From Opitutia bacterium UBA4506 (GTDB lineage: Bacteria; Verrucomicrobiota; Verrucomicrobiia; Opitutales; Puniceicoccaceae): 64,000 nucleotides of DNA. A model generated the notes under the pieces. The model did not search any database, had not been told where the DNA came from, and worked only from the letters and a program-made list of their open reading frames with translations. The first letter of the stretch is position 1, and the number at the start of each line of letters is the position of its first letter. Where the stretch lies: assembly GCA_002388665.1 (NCBI GenBank), contig DGMY01000089.1, positions 1-64,000 of the forward strand, in the 5' to 3' direction. The position numbers and the translations under genes are program-made. Shown here piece after piece: positions 26,907-36,557 of this stretch.

Positions 26907-28043
26907 ATGGCACCCTCTGGACCAACGACCTTTTCCACCGAAGACGATGCGTGGATAGTCTTAAATGGAATCCCCCACCTGGGGCCAGTAACCCTCCGAA
27001 GACTGTTCGATCACTTCGGCCCCGACCCCCATCTCATTCTGAACTCCACCGAACGCGCTCTGCTCGCGGTCGAAGGTGTCGGCCCAAAGATTGCGAACGC
27101 AGTCCGAAACTGGCCGGATCATTTCGACCTCGCACGCGAGAAGCGACTGCTGCAGAAGCACGAAGCCGACTTCATCAAACAAACCGACGTGAGCTACCCT
27201 GCGCCGCTACGCGAGATCTACGACCCTCCTATCGGACTCTACAGCTTGGGAACTCCCTGCTTTCGGACTCCCTCGGTCGCCATTATCGGCTCACGCCGAA
27301 CCACCCTCTACGGTCTACGCACCGCTCGTGAGATCGCATCCGGATTGGCCCGCAGAGGTGTCTGCGTCGTCAGCGGGCTGGCGCGAGGGATCGACACGGC
27401 AGCCCATGAAGGAGCCCTTGAAGCAAGCGGCCCTACCGTCGCGGTGCTGGGGAACGGCTGCGACATCGTCTATCCGCCGGAGAATTTGGAACTCTATCGC
27501 GAGATCCGCAAGCACGGGACCATCTTCAGCGAGTTCCCCTTTGGGTATCGCGCCACCCGGCAAAGCTTCCCCATGCGCAACCGGATCGTCGCCGGAATGT
27601 GCCAGGCGGTACTGGTGGTAGAAACAGACCTCAGCGGAGGGAGTCTGATCACGGCTCGTTTCGCCGGAGAGCAGGGGCGGCAGGTTATGGCCATACCCGG
27701 CCGAATAGACCAGGCCACCAGCGCAGGTTGCCATCAATTAATCCGCGACGGAGCCACCCTCGTCACCTCGGCAGCCGATATCCTTGATGAGCTCCGACTC
27801 GAAGAACTCCCGCTGGGGGATACCTCATCCTCAGCCGAGCCGAGGAGTCCAACGGACGTAAGCGGACTCACCGAAAACGAAACCGTCATTCTCAAATCTC
27901 TCGAAGGAGGAGAAATCCTGCACTCCGACCAGATTGCCAGACAAACCGACCTCCCCTCATCCACGGTGAGCTCCACTCTTCTGCTCTTGGAATTGCGGCG
28001 TCGCATCCGAAAGCACAGCGACGGCCGGTTCGAACTTCGGTAA
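26907..28043 (+). CDS. dprA: DNA-processing protein DprA
   Basis: A 378-residue DprA/Smf protein that protects incoming single-stranded DNA and loads RecA during natural transformation. It has an N-terminal helix-hairpin-helix/SAM-like region (10-70, ERALLAVEGVGPKIA), the Rossmann-like DprA core with GSRRTT and VVSGLARGIDTAAHEGAL, and a C-terminal winged-helix domain (about 310-378) found in the longer DprA forms. I place the start at the ATG of MAPSGP; the frame is open 42 codons further but that part overlaps the opposite gene's promoter. Together with a pilus-type secretin nearby it makes competence conceivable, though no comEC or comEA is seen. Confidence 0.94.
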   Translation: MAPSGPTTFSTEDDAWIVLNGIPHLGPVTLRRLFDHFGPDPHLILNSTERALLAVEGVGPKIANAVRNWPDHFDLAREKRLLQKHEADFIKQTDVSYPAPLREIYDPPIGLYSLGTPCFRTPSVAIIGSRRTTLYGLRTAREIASGLARRGVCVVSGLARGIDTAAHEGALEASGPTVAVLGNGCDIVYPPENLELYREIRKHGTIFSEFPFGYRATRQSFPMRNRIVAGMCQAVLVVETDLSGGSLITARFAGEQGRQVMAIPGRIDQATSAGCHQLIRDGATLVTSAADILDELRLEELPLGDTSSSAEPRSPTDVSGLTENETVILKSLEGGEILHSDQIARQTDLPSSTVSSTLLLLELRRRIRKHSDGRFELR

Positions 28044-28097
28044 ACGGAATCGCGGGAGATCCTTGATCGCCGAGGCCAATCGATCCACGATCGAACC

Positions 28098-28568
28098 ATG
28101 ACAGATCCGCGACAGCTCCCACACGGTCACGAATTACAGGCGCAGCGAATTCTCTCCAGTTTCCGGAGAATCGTCGGTCGCGAACTCATTGACTCGACCG
28201 GATCGATCACGGACGACGCAAAGAGGCTCTTCACATCCCCGTTCGTCGTGGTATCTGCGGGGGCGGAGCCCGACCCCATCCTCAATTACGGGAACGCCAC
28301 CGCCCTCCACCTCTGGGAAATGAGCTGGGACCAACTCACCCAAACTCCGGGTCGACACACCGCAGAACCGATGCACCGGCACGAACGTGAAAGATTCCTC
28401 GCGGCAGTACACTCGCAGGGATACATTGAGGACTATTCTGGTATTCGTATCTCCAGCACAGGAAAGCGATTCGAGATCCACAAAGCAATTGTCTGGAATC
28501 TAGCCGACGAAAACGGAGAGCCCCGAGGTCAGGCGGCAACCTTCCGCCACTGGACATTTCTGGACTGA
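28098..28568 (+). CDS. MEKHLA domain protein
   Basis: A 156-residue protein that is almost entirely one MEKHLA domain, a PAS-like module named from plant HD-ZIP III transcription factors and found as stand-alone proteins in bacteria. Family marks are ILNYGNATALHLWEM, the TPGRHTAEPMHRHERERFL region, and RISSTGKRFEIHKAIVWNL followed by GQAATF near the end. No output domain is attached, so any sensing role would need a partner. It lies 54 bases after dprA on the same strand and converges with the ATP-grasp gene. Ligand and partner are unknown. Confidence 0.85.
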   Translation: MTDPRQLPHGHELQAQRILSSFRRIVGRELIDSTGSITDDAKRLFTSPFVVVSAGAEPDPILNYGNATALHLWEMSWDQLTQTPGRHTAEPMHRHERERFLAAVHSQGYIEDYSGIRISSTGKRFEIHKAIVWNLADENGEPRGQAATFRHWTFLD

Positions 28569-28581
28569 CCGGACCGAGCCA

Positions 28582-30060
28582 TCAGTTCCCCGAACGGAGG
28601 CTATCCACTCTCCGACGAAATGATCTCGCAATCCTCCGATAGAGCTCCATCCCGATCAACTTGTCCTCTACTCCGACCTCGATGGAAGGATTGTCGTTGA
28701 TCTCGATAACGAGCACCTCGTCCGCCACCTGTTTGAGATCCACCCCGTACAGACCGTCCCCAACGAGACGAGCGGCTCGTAGCGCGGTTTCCATCACAAT
28801 TCGGGGAACATTATCGACGTAGAACGTTTCACTTCTTCCACTACGGTTCTTCTCCGAATCAGAAGCCCAGTTATAAATTTGCCAATGATCTTTCGCCATG
28901 AAGTAGCGACACGCAAACAACGGCTGATGATCCAGGACCCCGATCCTCCAGTCGTATTCACTCGGAACGAAAGCCTGGGCGAGGATCAACTCCGACTGGC
29001 CGAGCATCCCGCGAAGGACCTCGATCAACTCCTCTCGATCCTCGACCTTGCGAACCCCCACACTGAAGGACCCGTCGGGAATTTTCAGGACGCAAGGAAA
29101 CGACACCTTCCGCGCACCCGACTCTTTGAGATCTTCGCGGGTGAGTATCCAAGTCTGCGGCGTGGCAATTTTGGCCCGACCCAGTGACTCCGAAAGGTAA
29201 ATTTTATTCGTACAGCGAAGAATCGACCAAGGGTCATCAATTACCGCGAGGCCCTCAGCATAAGCCAACCGCGACAACTGGTAAATGGGACGATCGACAG
29301 CGGTCCCCTGCCTGATAAAGACCGCATCAAACTCTTTGATCCGATCAACATCCTCGGTAGTAATCGTCTCGGTATAGAAACCGACCTCACGCGCAGCGAC
29401 TGCAAACCGCTCCAACGCCTTTTGATCCGAGGGAGGCGCGATCTCTGCAGGATCGACCACAATGGCGAGATCGTAGAGAAACTTCTTACGAGGATGAACA
29501 GAGATTTGACGCTTCGAGAAGAACTTCGCCACCAGTTCGTTGACCCGGACGCGTTCTTCCCCGGCAAACGAGTGAAGCGACAACGGAGTCACGCCCGCGA
29601 TCACCCACGTTGATTTCCGCCGCAGAAACTGAACCTTGAGCAACGGAGACGGGAACAGGCGATAAAGCCTCGACCCCAGGGCCCCTGCTCCCTGCTCAAA
29701 ATCCTGCCCAAAGACCAGGCGAAGAGTCAGCTCATCGCCCTCGACCTTGCGCAGCGCAGCTTGAATCTCCGCATCCCACTCCGATCCTCTGGCCCGAACA
29801 ATCGCGCTGGAACGAAAGTCGCGCAACGTTGCGACATCGGGAACCGCTCGATGCCCGCGCGCTTCCGCGAGAAGCGACACATAATAGCCGAGGCTCTGGT
29901 AGTTATACGATCGGCACAAATTAAAGACTCTCGCTCCCGTTCGGAACTGCTGAAATCGGGAATGCGAAAGATAGTTGCGCGCCGACACGACCTCGACCGA
30001 ATCGTGAGAGAGATCCCACCGGGCGGGATTGTCGACAACCAATAGATTGAGAACAGGCAT
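28582..30060 (-). CDS. RimK-like ATP-grasp amidoligase with RLAN domain
   Basis: A 492-residue protein. Residues 1 to about 160 form the RimK-like ATP-grasp N-terminal (RLAN) domain, including YNYQSLGYYVSLLAEARGH, then a pre-ATP-grasp Rossmann-like part (195-290) and an ATP-grasp fold (about 290-475). ATP/Mg contacts are visible at VLKIPDGSFSVGV (324-336) and VIEINDNPSIE (451-461). RimK enzymes add glutamate or related amino acids to a protein or peptide carboxylate. It follows a GNAT acetyltransferase gene by eleven bases; this pair recurs in bacteria and has been proposed to make a modified peptide or metabolite. The substrate here is unknown. Confidence 0.87.
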   Translation of the reverse strand: MPVLNLLVVDNPARWDLSHDSVEVVSARNYLSHSRFQQFRTGARVFNLCRSYNYQSLGYYVSLLAEARGHRAVPDVATLRDFRSSAIVRARGSEWDAEIQAALRKVEGDELTLRLVFGQDFEQGAGALGSRLYRLFPSPLLKVQFLRRKSTWVIAGVTPLSLHSFAGEERVRVNELVAKFFSKRQISVHPRKKFLYDLAIVVDPAEIAPPSDQKALERFAVAAREVGFYTETITTEDVDRIKEFDAVFIRQGTAVDRPIYQLSRLAYAEGLAVIDDPWSILRCTNKIYLSESLGRAKIATPQTWILTREDLKESGARKVSFPCVLKIPDGSFSVGVRKVEDREELIEVLRGMLGQSELILAQAFVPSEYDWRIGVLDHQPLFACRYFMAKDHWQIYNWASDSEKNRSGRSETFYVDNVPRIVMETALRAARLVGDGLYGVDLKQVADEVLVIEINDNPSIEVGVEDKLIGMELYRRIARSFRRRVDSLRSGN

Positions 30061-30071
30061 ATGGACTTAAC

Positions 30072-30581
30072 TCAATTTTCGTCGTCACCCGCACCAACCG
30101 TCACCGGCGATCGAGCGTCCCCGCATTCGCACACTGCGATCCGGCGAACCATTCTCAAACCATGCGCCCCTGGGCCATAGTAATCAGGGAGGGTGCAAAC
30201 GGGTGAAAACCGCTTACCTGCGTAGAAGCGTACCAATCGCTGGTCCCGCGCATCCACCTCCAAACTAATACGATCGCTCCGGCGCGCACAGGCCCGCTCG
30301 ACCCCCCACTCCAGGAGACGAGATCCAATCCCCTCCCCCTGTCGAATCGGATCCACCCCAATCGAGTAAATTCGAATCGTGTGGAGAAAGACCCGCAAGA
30401 CCAACACCCCCACTGGCGCACCCCGTTCATCGACGGCAATCCAGACCTCTTGGTGTGGACTCCGGAGACTGCGCAGCAAAGACCGCCGAGATTCTCTCCG
30501 GTTCGGCTCAAAGACACGCTCCTCCAACCGAACCACAAAAGGAAAGTCGGCGGCAATCGCGCGGCGGATGGAAAAGTGCAT
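30072..30581 (-). CDS. GNAT family N-acetyltransferase
   Basis: A 169-residue Gcn5-related acetyltransferase. The acetyl-CoA-binding motif A lies around IYSIGVDPIRQGEGIGSRLLEW, with R/Q-x-x-G-x-G/A preserved as RQGEGIG, and the later RFYAGKRFSPV segment is typical of the RimI-like branch. I start it at the ATG of MHFSIRR; ATG seven codons earlier is equally open and the longer frame beyond is unlikely. It directly precedes the RLAN ATP-grasp gene (11-base gap), so the two probably act on the same molecule: ligation by one, acetylation by the other (inference). The C-terminal 25 residues are Cys- and acid-rich. Confidence 0.85.
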   Translation of the reverse strand: MHFSIRRAIAADFPFVVRLEERVFEPNRRESRRSLLRSLRSPHQEVWIAVDERGAPVGVLVLRVFLHTIRIYSIGVDPIRQGEGIGSRLLEWGVERACARRSDRISLEVDARDQRLVRFYAGKRFSPVCTLPDYYGPGAHGLRMVRRIAVCECGDARSPVTVGAGDDEN

Positions 30582-30799
30582 TAATGAAAAAGGAGCGCAC
30601 ATCAATGATGCGGAAAATTCGATCCGTCGATGCAAATTCGACGAGTCTCTGAAGATTCTTTCGGCCGACCCGGAAAGACCCGATCCGCCTCTCAGAGACA
30701 CTACCTGATCACCGAACCGGGAGGGGGTTCTGCTCAAGAAAATCCCCGCATATCCCCCCCCGGACCTCTCAGCCCCCAAGGGCTCGAAAGACGCCCTCG

Positions 30800-32692
30800 C
30801 TACCGAGCCAACGACTCGTCGATCGCGTTTTGCTGGCGGGCAATATCGTGAAGGGTAACGATCCCCAATAGTTTCCGGCTGTCCTTACGACTCACCACCG
30901 GGACCTGCATCACATCCTCGATGACCAACGTGTTGGCCACATCGCGGATGGAATTATCCGGATAAACCGAAACCAATTTTTTCGGAGCGAGAAAATCCGA
31001 AACCACACCCGACTGGCCGGCGAGGAGCGCATCGTTCATCTCGTGATGAGTCACCATTCCGATCAATTCACCCTCTTTCCCCACCACTGGATAGCCATGA
31101 TGTCGTTGGGCACCCGCATTCTCGAGCGCGGTCGCGAGATCCTCACTCCCCTGAACGACGACTGAGTCGTGTGTCATGATCGCAGAAATCGGAAGATTCC
31201 TCCAATCCTGTTCACCCTGATAGGATGGCATACGCTTGAGACTCACATTGTCCTGAATGAGCAACGCATCGTAGACCGGCACTGCCCGCAGACGGGAAGA
31301 CAGTAGATACGAAATCATATTCCCCACCATCAAAGGCAGGATAAGGGAATAATTCTGCGTCATCTCAAAGACGATGAGCATCGAAGTCAGCGGACAGCGG
31401 ATCACCGCGGCAAAAAACGCACCCATCCCCAAAAAGGCAGCCCCGGCAGCCACCTCGAGACTCAAGTCAAACGCTTGGACGGCAGCCATCCCGAAGGAGC
31501 CCCCCAGCATCACTCCCAGAAACAACACGGGAGCAAAGAGTCCACCGCTGCCGCCCATTGCGTAGCAAATGGCCGTCGCGATCAGCTTCCCGACGAAGAG
31601 AAGAAGAAGAATATCCCACGCAAGCGTGCCCTGCAGGGAGGAATTCAAATCTTGATACCCTATACTAAAGACCCCGAGACGTCCCGAGAAGTAGAGAACG
31701 GTACAACCGATCATTCCCACGATCAAACCGCCAGCCGCCGGACGCAGTACCATAGGAAACCGTTTGGACTCCCGCACCTTCCCGCGGGTACGCAGCAAAA
31801 TCTCGATAAAATAGTGCCCGGTGAAAGCAGCCGCGAGACCCACCGGAACGCAGATCAGCATCCACCAGGCCAACTGAAAATCGTCCAAGCCACCGACATT
31901 GAAGATCGGATGCTCTCCCAGGATACTTCGCTCAACTACCGCACCGATGACCACGGCCACCAAAACGGCGCCGAGGGCCTTACTACTGAAATCGTCCAGC
32001 AGTTCCTCAAAGACAAAGGTGATCGCCGAGAGGGGGGTATTGAATGCCGCGGCCAGCCCGGCCCCCATTCCCACTGGAACCATCGACTGGATCCGTCGAC
32101 GCGCCAGGCCAAAATAGCGTCCAAGCCCCGAGGCCACCGCGCTACAGATGTGAACCGTCGGCCCCTCGCGCCCCAGACTGTTCCCGGTGCCGATCGAGAT
32201 CGTTCCTGCGATAAACCGCCAGAATCCATCCCGCAGCCGAATGTAGCCAAAATCATTGTGATAGGCCTGCTTCACCTGGGGGATGCCACTGCCCACGGCC
32301 TGCGGGGCGATATAGGTCAAAATAAACCCGGTGATCAACCCACCAATCGCGGGCGATAAAAGAAGGACGACGTAGGAGGTTCGCGGCCCAAAATGATCGC
32401 GAATGGCCAAGACCCCGTGAAAGACCCACTCAATAGAGAAATGAAACGAGACCGCAACGAGACCGCATAAGGCTCCTGCGATGATACAGAGGATTAAATA
32501 TCTCTGTGAATCGTCAAAATGTATCCTCAACCAATTCGGGAACCTCTTCACTCTATTTACGTCTGCGTCGTTTAAATCAAAAAATTTAGGGGCACCTAAG
32601 CTGCCCCATCCTTCGCATGGCTTAAATGAGATGACCGGTAGAGACAAGGGAAGAAGTAGCCGACTCGAGGAATCACACAGAAAAAACCGCAA
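30800..32692 (-). CDS. ClC-family H+/Cl- exchange transporter with CBS domains
   Basis: A 630-residue ClC protein. The selectivity motifs are GSGIP (134-138), GREGP (174-178, gating Glu176) and GGLFAP near 385. FVFEELLDDF contains Glu229-Glu230, matching the pair with the internal proton glutamate of E. coli ClC, so this is better called a 2Cl-/H+ exchanger than a channel. Two CBS domains (about 515-630) form a cytosolic regulatory module that may bind a nucleotide. The frame opens with a TTG at 32692; a GTG at codon 48 (32551) is a plausible real start. It diverges from hflX. Confidence 0.92.
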   Translation of the reverse strand: MRFFLCDSSSRLLLPLSLPVISFKPCEGWGSLGAPKFFDLNDADVNRVKRFPNWLRIHFDDSQRYLILCIIAGALCGLVAVSFHFSIEWVFHGVLAIRDHFGPRTSYVVLLLSPAIGGLITGFILTYIAPQAVGSGIPQVKQAYHNDFGYIRLRDGFWRFIAGTISIGTGNSLGREGPTVHICSAVASGLGRYFGLARRRIQSMVPVGMGAGLAAAFNTPLSAITFVFEELLDDFSSKALGAVLVAVVIGAVVERSILGEHPIFNVGGLDDFQLAWWMLICVPVGLAAAFTGHYFIEILLRTRGKVRESKRFPMVLRPAAGGLIVGMIGCTVLYFSGRLGVFSIGYQDLNSSLQGTLAWDILLLLFVGKLIATAICYAMGGSGGLFAPVLFLGVMLGGSFGMAAVQAFDLSLEVAAGAAFLGMGAFFAAVIRCPLTSMLIVFEMTQNYSLILPLMVGNMISYLLSSRLRAVPVYDALLIQDNVSLKRMPSYQGEQDWRNLPISAIMTHDSVVVQGSEDLATALENAGAQRHHGYPVVGKEGELIGMVTHHEMNDALLAGQSGVVSDFLAPKKLVSVYPDNSIRDVANTLVIEDVMQVPVVSRKDSRKLLGIVTLHDIARQQNAIDESLAR

Positions 32693-32716
32693 AATGCCGT
32701 TGCCGAATGCCCATTC

Positions 32717-32735
32717 ATGATTAACTTAAATCATA
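32717..32735. promoter_or_regulatory. Inverted repeat before hflX
   Basis: ATGATT and AATCAT form a perfect 6-bp inverted repeat with a 6-base A/T-rich spacer, ending at the hflX start codon and lying between divergent clc and hflX genes. It could be an operator. It is short and AT-rich, so chance is a serious alternative. Confidence 0.25.
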
Positions 32736-34019
32736 GTGATAGAAGTCAGGGAGAAACCTAAACTCGTTGAACGCGCCTTTCTTGTGGGCATCACCTCCCC
32801 TGACCAAACCGACGAGCACACCGACCTCCTACTGGACGAACTGGACGGCCTGGTCACCACCTTGGATATCGGAGTTTGCGGACGCTCGGTCATTCGACTC
32901 AGCAAACCCCAGGCGAAACTGATGGTGGGGAAAGGAAAAGCGGAGGAGATTCTTGCAGAGGCCCGTGCGCTGGAATGTGACGTGATCATTTTTGATCAGG
33001 AACTGACCCCGTCCCAGCAGCGCAATTGGGAGAAATTTGCCGAGAAGTTCCTCGTGATCGACCGTCAGGAGATCATTTTAGACATCTTCGGAGAACGCGC
33101 CTCCACGAAAGAGGCCCGCCTCCAGATCGAGCTCGCCCGGATGGAATACAGTCTGCCGCGACTTCGGCGCGCGTGGACTCACCTCGGCCGGCAACGAGGG
33201 GGCGTTATGCAGCGTGGTGAGGGGGAGACCCAACTTGAGGTCGACCAACGATTGGTGCGCAAGCGGATCCAACGGATGAGAGGGCAGCTCGAGATAGTGC
33301 GCCGCCAGCGGGAAACTCAGCGCAAACGGCGCCGTTCGGTTCCGGTTCCCACAGGCGCAATCGTGGGCTACACAAATGCGGGAAAATCCTCCCTCCTCAA
33401 CGCGTTGACCGATTCAGATGTACTCGCCGAGGACAAGCTCTTCGCGACCCTGGATCCCACGAGCCGTCGGCTCTCACTCCCCAACGGTCAAAATTTGGTC
33501 CTTACCGATACGGTTGGATTCGTTCGCAACCTTCCTCACCGGCTGGTCGAAGCGTTTAAGGCAACTCTCGAAGAGGCGGTGGTCTCCGACTTTCTTCTCC
33601 ATGTCGTCGATGTACGCAGCGGAGAACTGGAAGAACACAAAGAGACGACCGAGTCCGTTCTCGACGAATTGGAAGCGCTGGATAAGCCCACCGTCCTCGT
33701 CTTCAACAAGATCGATGGCGACGTAGATCCCTCGGTGGTCTCCTATTGGAGATCGCGCTTCCCCGACGCTCACTTCGTCAGCGCGCGCACCGGCGAAGGT
33801 TTGGCAGCGCTGAAGGAACGGATGGTTGATCTGGTCCAACAGGGCATCCGTCCGATGAAACTCCTGATTCCTCACAACCGCTATGATCTGGTACACTTCC
33901 TCCACGAGATCGGGGCAGTCGACAAGGAAACCTACGAGGATGAAGGAGTCCTGATCCGCGGGAATATTCCCGAGAAGCAAGTCTCCCGAGTGACCGACTA
34001 CGAATTAGCGGAAGCATGA
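32736..34019 (+). CDS. hflX: GTPase HflX
   Basis: A 427-residue ribosome-associated GTPase that binds the 50S subunit and splits stalled or stress-inactivated 70S ribosomes. It has the N-terminal HflX domain (1-180) with GGVMQRGEGETQLE, a basic coiled coil (175-200), and a G domain with G1 GYTNAGKSS (211-219), G3 DTVGF and G4 NKID. The start codon is GTG. The stop overlaps the oppA-like gene as ATGA. A possible 6-bp inverted repeat abuts its start. Confidence 0.96.
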   Translation: MIEVREKPKLVERAFLVGITSPDQTDEHTDLLLDELDGLVTTLDIGVCGRSVIRLSKPQAKLMVGKGKAEEILAEARALECDVIIFDQELTPSQQRNWEKFAEKFLVIDRQEIILDIFGERASTKEARLQIELARMEYSLPRLRRAWTHLGRQRGGVMQRGEGETQLEVDQRLVRKRIQRMRGQLEIVRRQRETQRKRRRSVPVPTGAIVGYTNAGKSSLLNALTDSDVLAEDKLFATLDPTSRRLSLPNGQNLVLTDTVGFVRNLPHRLVEAFKATLEEAVVSDFLLHVVDVRSGELEEHKETTESVLDELEALDKPTVLVFNKIDGDVDPSVVSYWRSRFPDAHFVSARTGEGLAALKERMVDLVQQGIRPMKLLIPHNRYDLVHFLHEIGAVDKETYEDEGVLIRGNIPEKQVSRVTDYELAEA

Positions 34020-35650
34020 CCCGTGGCGGGATAGGACGCCTAAATCGTTCGCGATTCCACCTCCGCCTGTTCATCTGGGCCGGTATTCTGCTCATTTCCC
34101 TATTGCAGATCTCAGAAGGCGGCACGACCCGACAGGTTCTGCGCCAGGGAAACGGATCTGAACTACAAAGTCTCGACCCACACATCGTAACGGGAGTCCC
34201 GGAAAGCCGGGTCCTGCGATCCCTGTACCAAGGTCTCGTGGCGCTCGACCCCAAAACACTCGCCCCCATTCCGGCGGCGGCCCTCTCATGGGAAGTGCTC
34301 GACAACGGGAGGCGCTACCGATTTCACCTCGATCCAGACGGGCGCTGGTCCAACGGAGAGGCGGTGAGAGCCATTGACTTTAAACAAAGCTTTGAGCGCA
34401 TGCTCACCCCGTCTCTCGGTGGCGGCTACGCCTCGCAGCTCTTCGTCCTCGAGAACGCACGTCCATTTTTCGAGGGAAATCTCGAGAAGTTCGATGCCGT
34501 CGGGGTACAAGTGATCGACCCACTCACACTGGAGCTCACCCTCGAGTCTCCCACGCCGTACTTTCTATCACTCCTGGTCAACCCTCCCTGGTTTCCCGTG
34601 CATCGAGCTAGCGTCGAGGCCACCGGGCCCTGGCTCTCGCGCAACCCGGAATGGGCAAAGCCAGGAGCACTCGTCAGCAATGGTCCCTACAAACTAGTCG
34701 AGTGGCGCCTAAACGATTTTCTACGAGTTGACCGGAATCCGTTCTTCCCACGTCCGCGGGAATTCCCGCTGGATGAGATCGTCTACTTTCCTATCCCAAA
34801 CATCTACACAGAGGAACGTGCATTCCTCGATGGCCTCCTCGACCTTACCTCCATCGTGTCGCCTCAGCGCATTCGCCACTACCTCGAAGGAGAGGACCCG
34901 GGTATTCTTCAGATCGAGCCCGACCTCGGCGTCTACTATCTCCTCCTAAACACAACCGTCCCCCCTCTGGACGACATACGTGTGCGCCGTGCGCTCAGCC
35001 TCTCTCTCAACCGGTCCTCCGTGAGTCGAGACATTCGCAAGCGCGGGGAGCCTCCCGCCTCCCACTTCACACCGGTTGGCATCGCCGGCTATACCCCACC
35101 GGAAATCCTCGAAGAAGATACCACTACCGCTCGCGCACTTCTCGCCGAGGCGGGATATGGCCCCGAAAATCCCCTCCCCCCGATTCCCTTTCTTTTCAAC
35201 ACCTCCGAGACGCATCGCCCGATTGCGGAGGCCATTCAGGCCATCTGGAAAAACCGGCTCGGAGTCGACATTGAACTGGTCAACAAAGAATGGAAAACCT
35301 ACCTCGCTGATCGGCAGCGGATGGACTTCGCGATCGCCCGCGCCGGATGGCTGGGCGACTATCTCGACCCGCAAACATTTCTCGGACTCTGGACTTCTGG
35401 CTCGACCAACAATTTTAGTGGATGGAGCAATCCAAACTACGACCGCTTTATTGCCGAAGCCGCTCTTCTCCCCTCCGGTCCCGCCCGCAATGATCTGTTC
35501 GCCAAAGCGGAAACCATCCTCCTTGAGGAAGTTCCGATCATTCCCATATTTTTCTACAATCGCGCGTACCTGCTTTCGACCCGAGTAAAAAACTGGCCCA
35601 ACAACATCCTGGGCTATACCAACTACGCGGGAGTAAGAATCGTAGAATAG
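34016..35650 (+). CDS. Peptide ABC transporter substrate-binding protein (OppA-like)
   Basis: A 544-residue extracytoplasmic solute-binding protein of family 5, which captures oligopeptides for an ABC importer. The signal segment is at about 15-36, without an obvious lipobox cysteine. Family marks are LQSLDPHIVTG (51-61), YRFHLDPDGRWSNGEAV (100-116) and ALSLSLNRSSV. Length is standard. It overlaps hflX by four bases (ATGA) although the two have no known functional link. No permease or ATPase gene is in the window, so it must serve a transporter encoded elsewhere. Confidence 0.92.
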   Translation: MTRGGIGRLNRSRFHLRLFIWAGILLISLLQISEGGTTRQVLRQGNGSELQSLDPHIVTGVPESRVLRSLYQGLVALDPKTLAPIPAAALSWEVLDNGRRYRFHLDPDGRWSNGEAVRAIDFKQSFERMLTPSLGGGYASQLFVLENARPFFEGNLEKFDAVGVQVIDPLTLELTLESPTPYFLSLLVNPPWFPVHRASVEATGPWLSRNPEWAKPGALVSNGPYKLVEWRLNDFLRVDRNPFFPRPREFPLDEIVYFPIPNIYTEERAFLDGLLDLTSIVSPQRIRHYLEGEDPGILQIEPDLGVYYLLLNTTVPPLDDIRVRRALSLSLNRSSVSRDIRKRGEPPASHFTPVGIAGYTPPEILEEDTTTARALLAEAGYGPENPLPPIPFLFNTSETHRPIAEAIQAIWKNRLGVDIELVNKEWKTYLADRQRMDFAIARAGWLGDYLDPQTFLGLWTSGSTNNFSGWSNPNYDRFIAEAALLPSGPARNDLFAKAETILLEEVPIIPIFFYNRAYLLSTRVKNWPNNILGYTNYAGVRIVE

Positions 35651-35753
35651 CCGTTACCGGCCTTAGTCCAACGGACGACAGGCTTGCCGGGACATCCGGC
35701 CCAGCTGACCGGAAGAAGCAACCCACTCTCTCAGTTGGATGGATGATTCGTCA

Positions 35754-36557
35754 CTACCGAAGCAATACCTCGTTCACTCGATTCACCAACTCTAAATGAG
35801 GTGAAAACTCATGGACGCCACACCGGGTAGCCGCTTTGAAAAGCATTCCCGCATTGGAAAAGAACAGCCCGTCACAATCCTCGAGATCTTCCGCCAAAAT
35901 CGCTCCCTCTCGAACATCCACCCTCATCTCAGCGGCACTCGACAACACTCTCTTGCGAACAACCCCTGGCAGCGCTCCACTTTCGACGGGGGGCGTCCAC
36001 AGAACCCCCTCTCGCAGGACCCACACATTCGACCGGGAGCCCTCCACCAACTTCCCATCCCTGCAGAGTATAGATTCCCGCAAGCCCATCTCAACCGCCT
36101 CCCGGTAAGCCAAAGCATTCAACAAGTAATTATTGTGCTTCCAGCCACTGAGCGGAGAAGGTCCACTATGAGGAAACCTCGATAGATCCACCTCGAAGGA
36201 GGACTCATCTGCCGACGGCGTCCGCGCAAAGACACGCAATAACACATCCGTGGACCTCCCGTTCTTGTGCAATGACAAGCGAACAATTCCCTCCTCGCAG
36301 TGATTGTATTTACAGAGCTGCGACACCTGATCCAGCAATCTCTCTCTCAAATCCGGGCACTCCAACTCCATATCAGCTGCAGCGCGGCTGATCCGGTCCC
36401 AATGGTCTGATAGAAAACGAATCCGGCCGTTGCTCAAACCCATCGTTTCAAAACAACCAAAACCATACAGCAACCCCTCTGCGGACGGCGACACCTTCAC
36501 CTCACCGACTGGGGATAATTCGCCGTTCCAAAATACAAACTCTTCCTCAGCTCCCAT
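35754..36557 (-). CDS. pabC: Aminodeoxychorismate lyase / class IV aminotransferase-like protein
   Basis: A 267-residue PLP enzyme of fold type IV. In its operon context it should convert 4-amino-4-deoxychorismate to p-aminobenzoate and pyruvate. The PLP lysine is Lys140 in GWKHNNYLLN, and VEGSRSNVWVL (171-181) carries the conserved glutamate. Branched-chain and D-amino-acid aminotransferases share this fold, but the gene directly follows pabB with a one-base overlap (TAATG), which favours the lyase. It is the last gene of the folate operon. Confidence 0.9.
   Translation of the reverse strand: MGAEEEFVFWNGELSPVGEVKVSPSAEGLLYGFGCFETMGLSNGRIRFLSDHWDRISRAAADMELECPDLRERLLDQVSQLCKYNHCEEGIVRLSLHKNGRSTDVLLRVFARTPSADESSFEVDLSRFPHSGPSPLSGWKHNNYLLNALAYREAVEMGLRESILCRDGKLVEGSRSNVWVLREGVLWTPPVESGALPGVVRKRVLSSAAEMRVDVREGAILAEDLEDCDGLFFSNAGMLFKAATRCGVHEFSPHLELVNRVNEVLLR

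Noticed and set aside
31475..32359. 294-codon open frame on the plus strand
   Set aside because: Antisense to the ClC gene, which carries all selectivity motifs; no recognisable domain.
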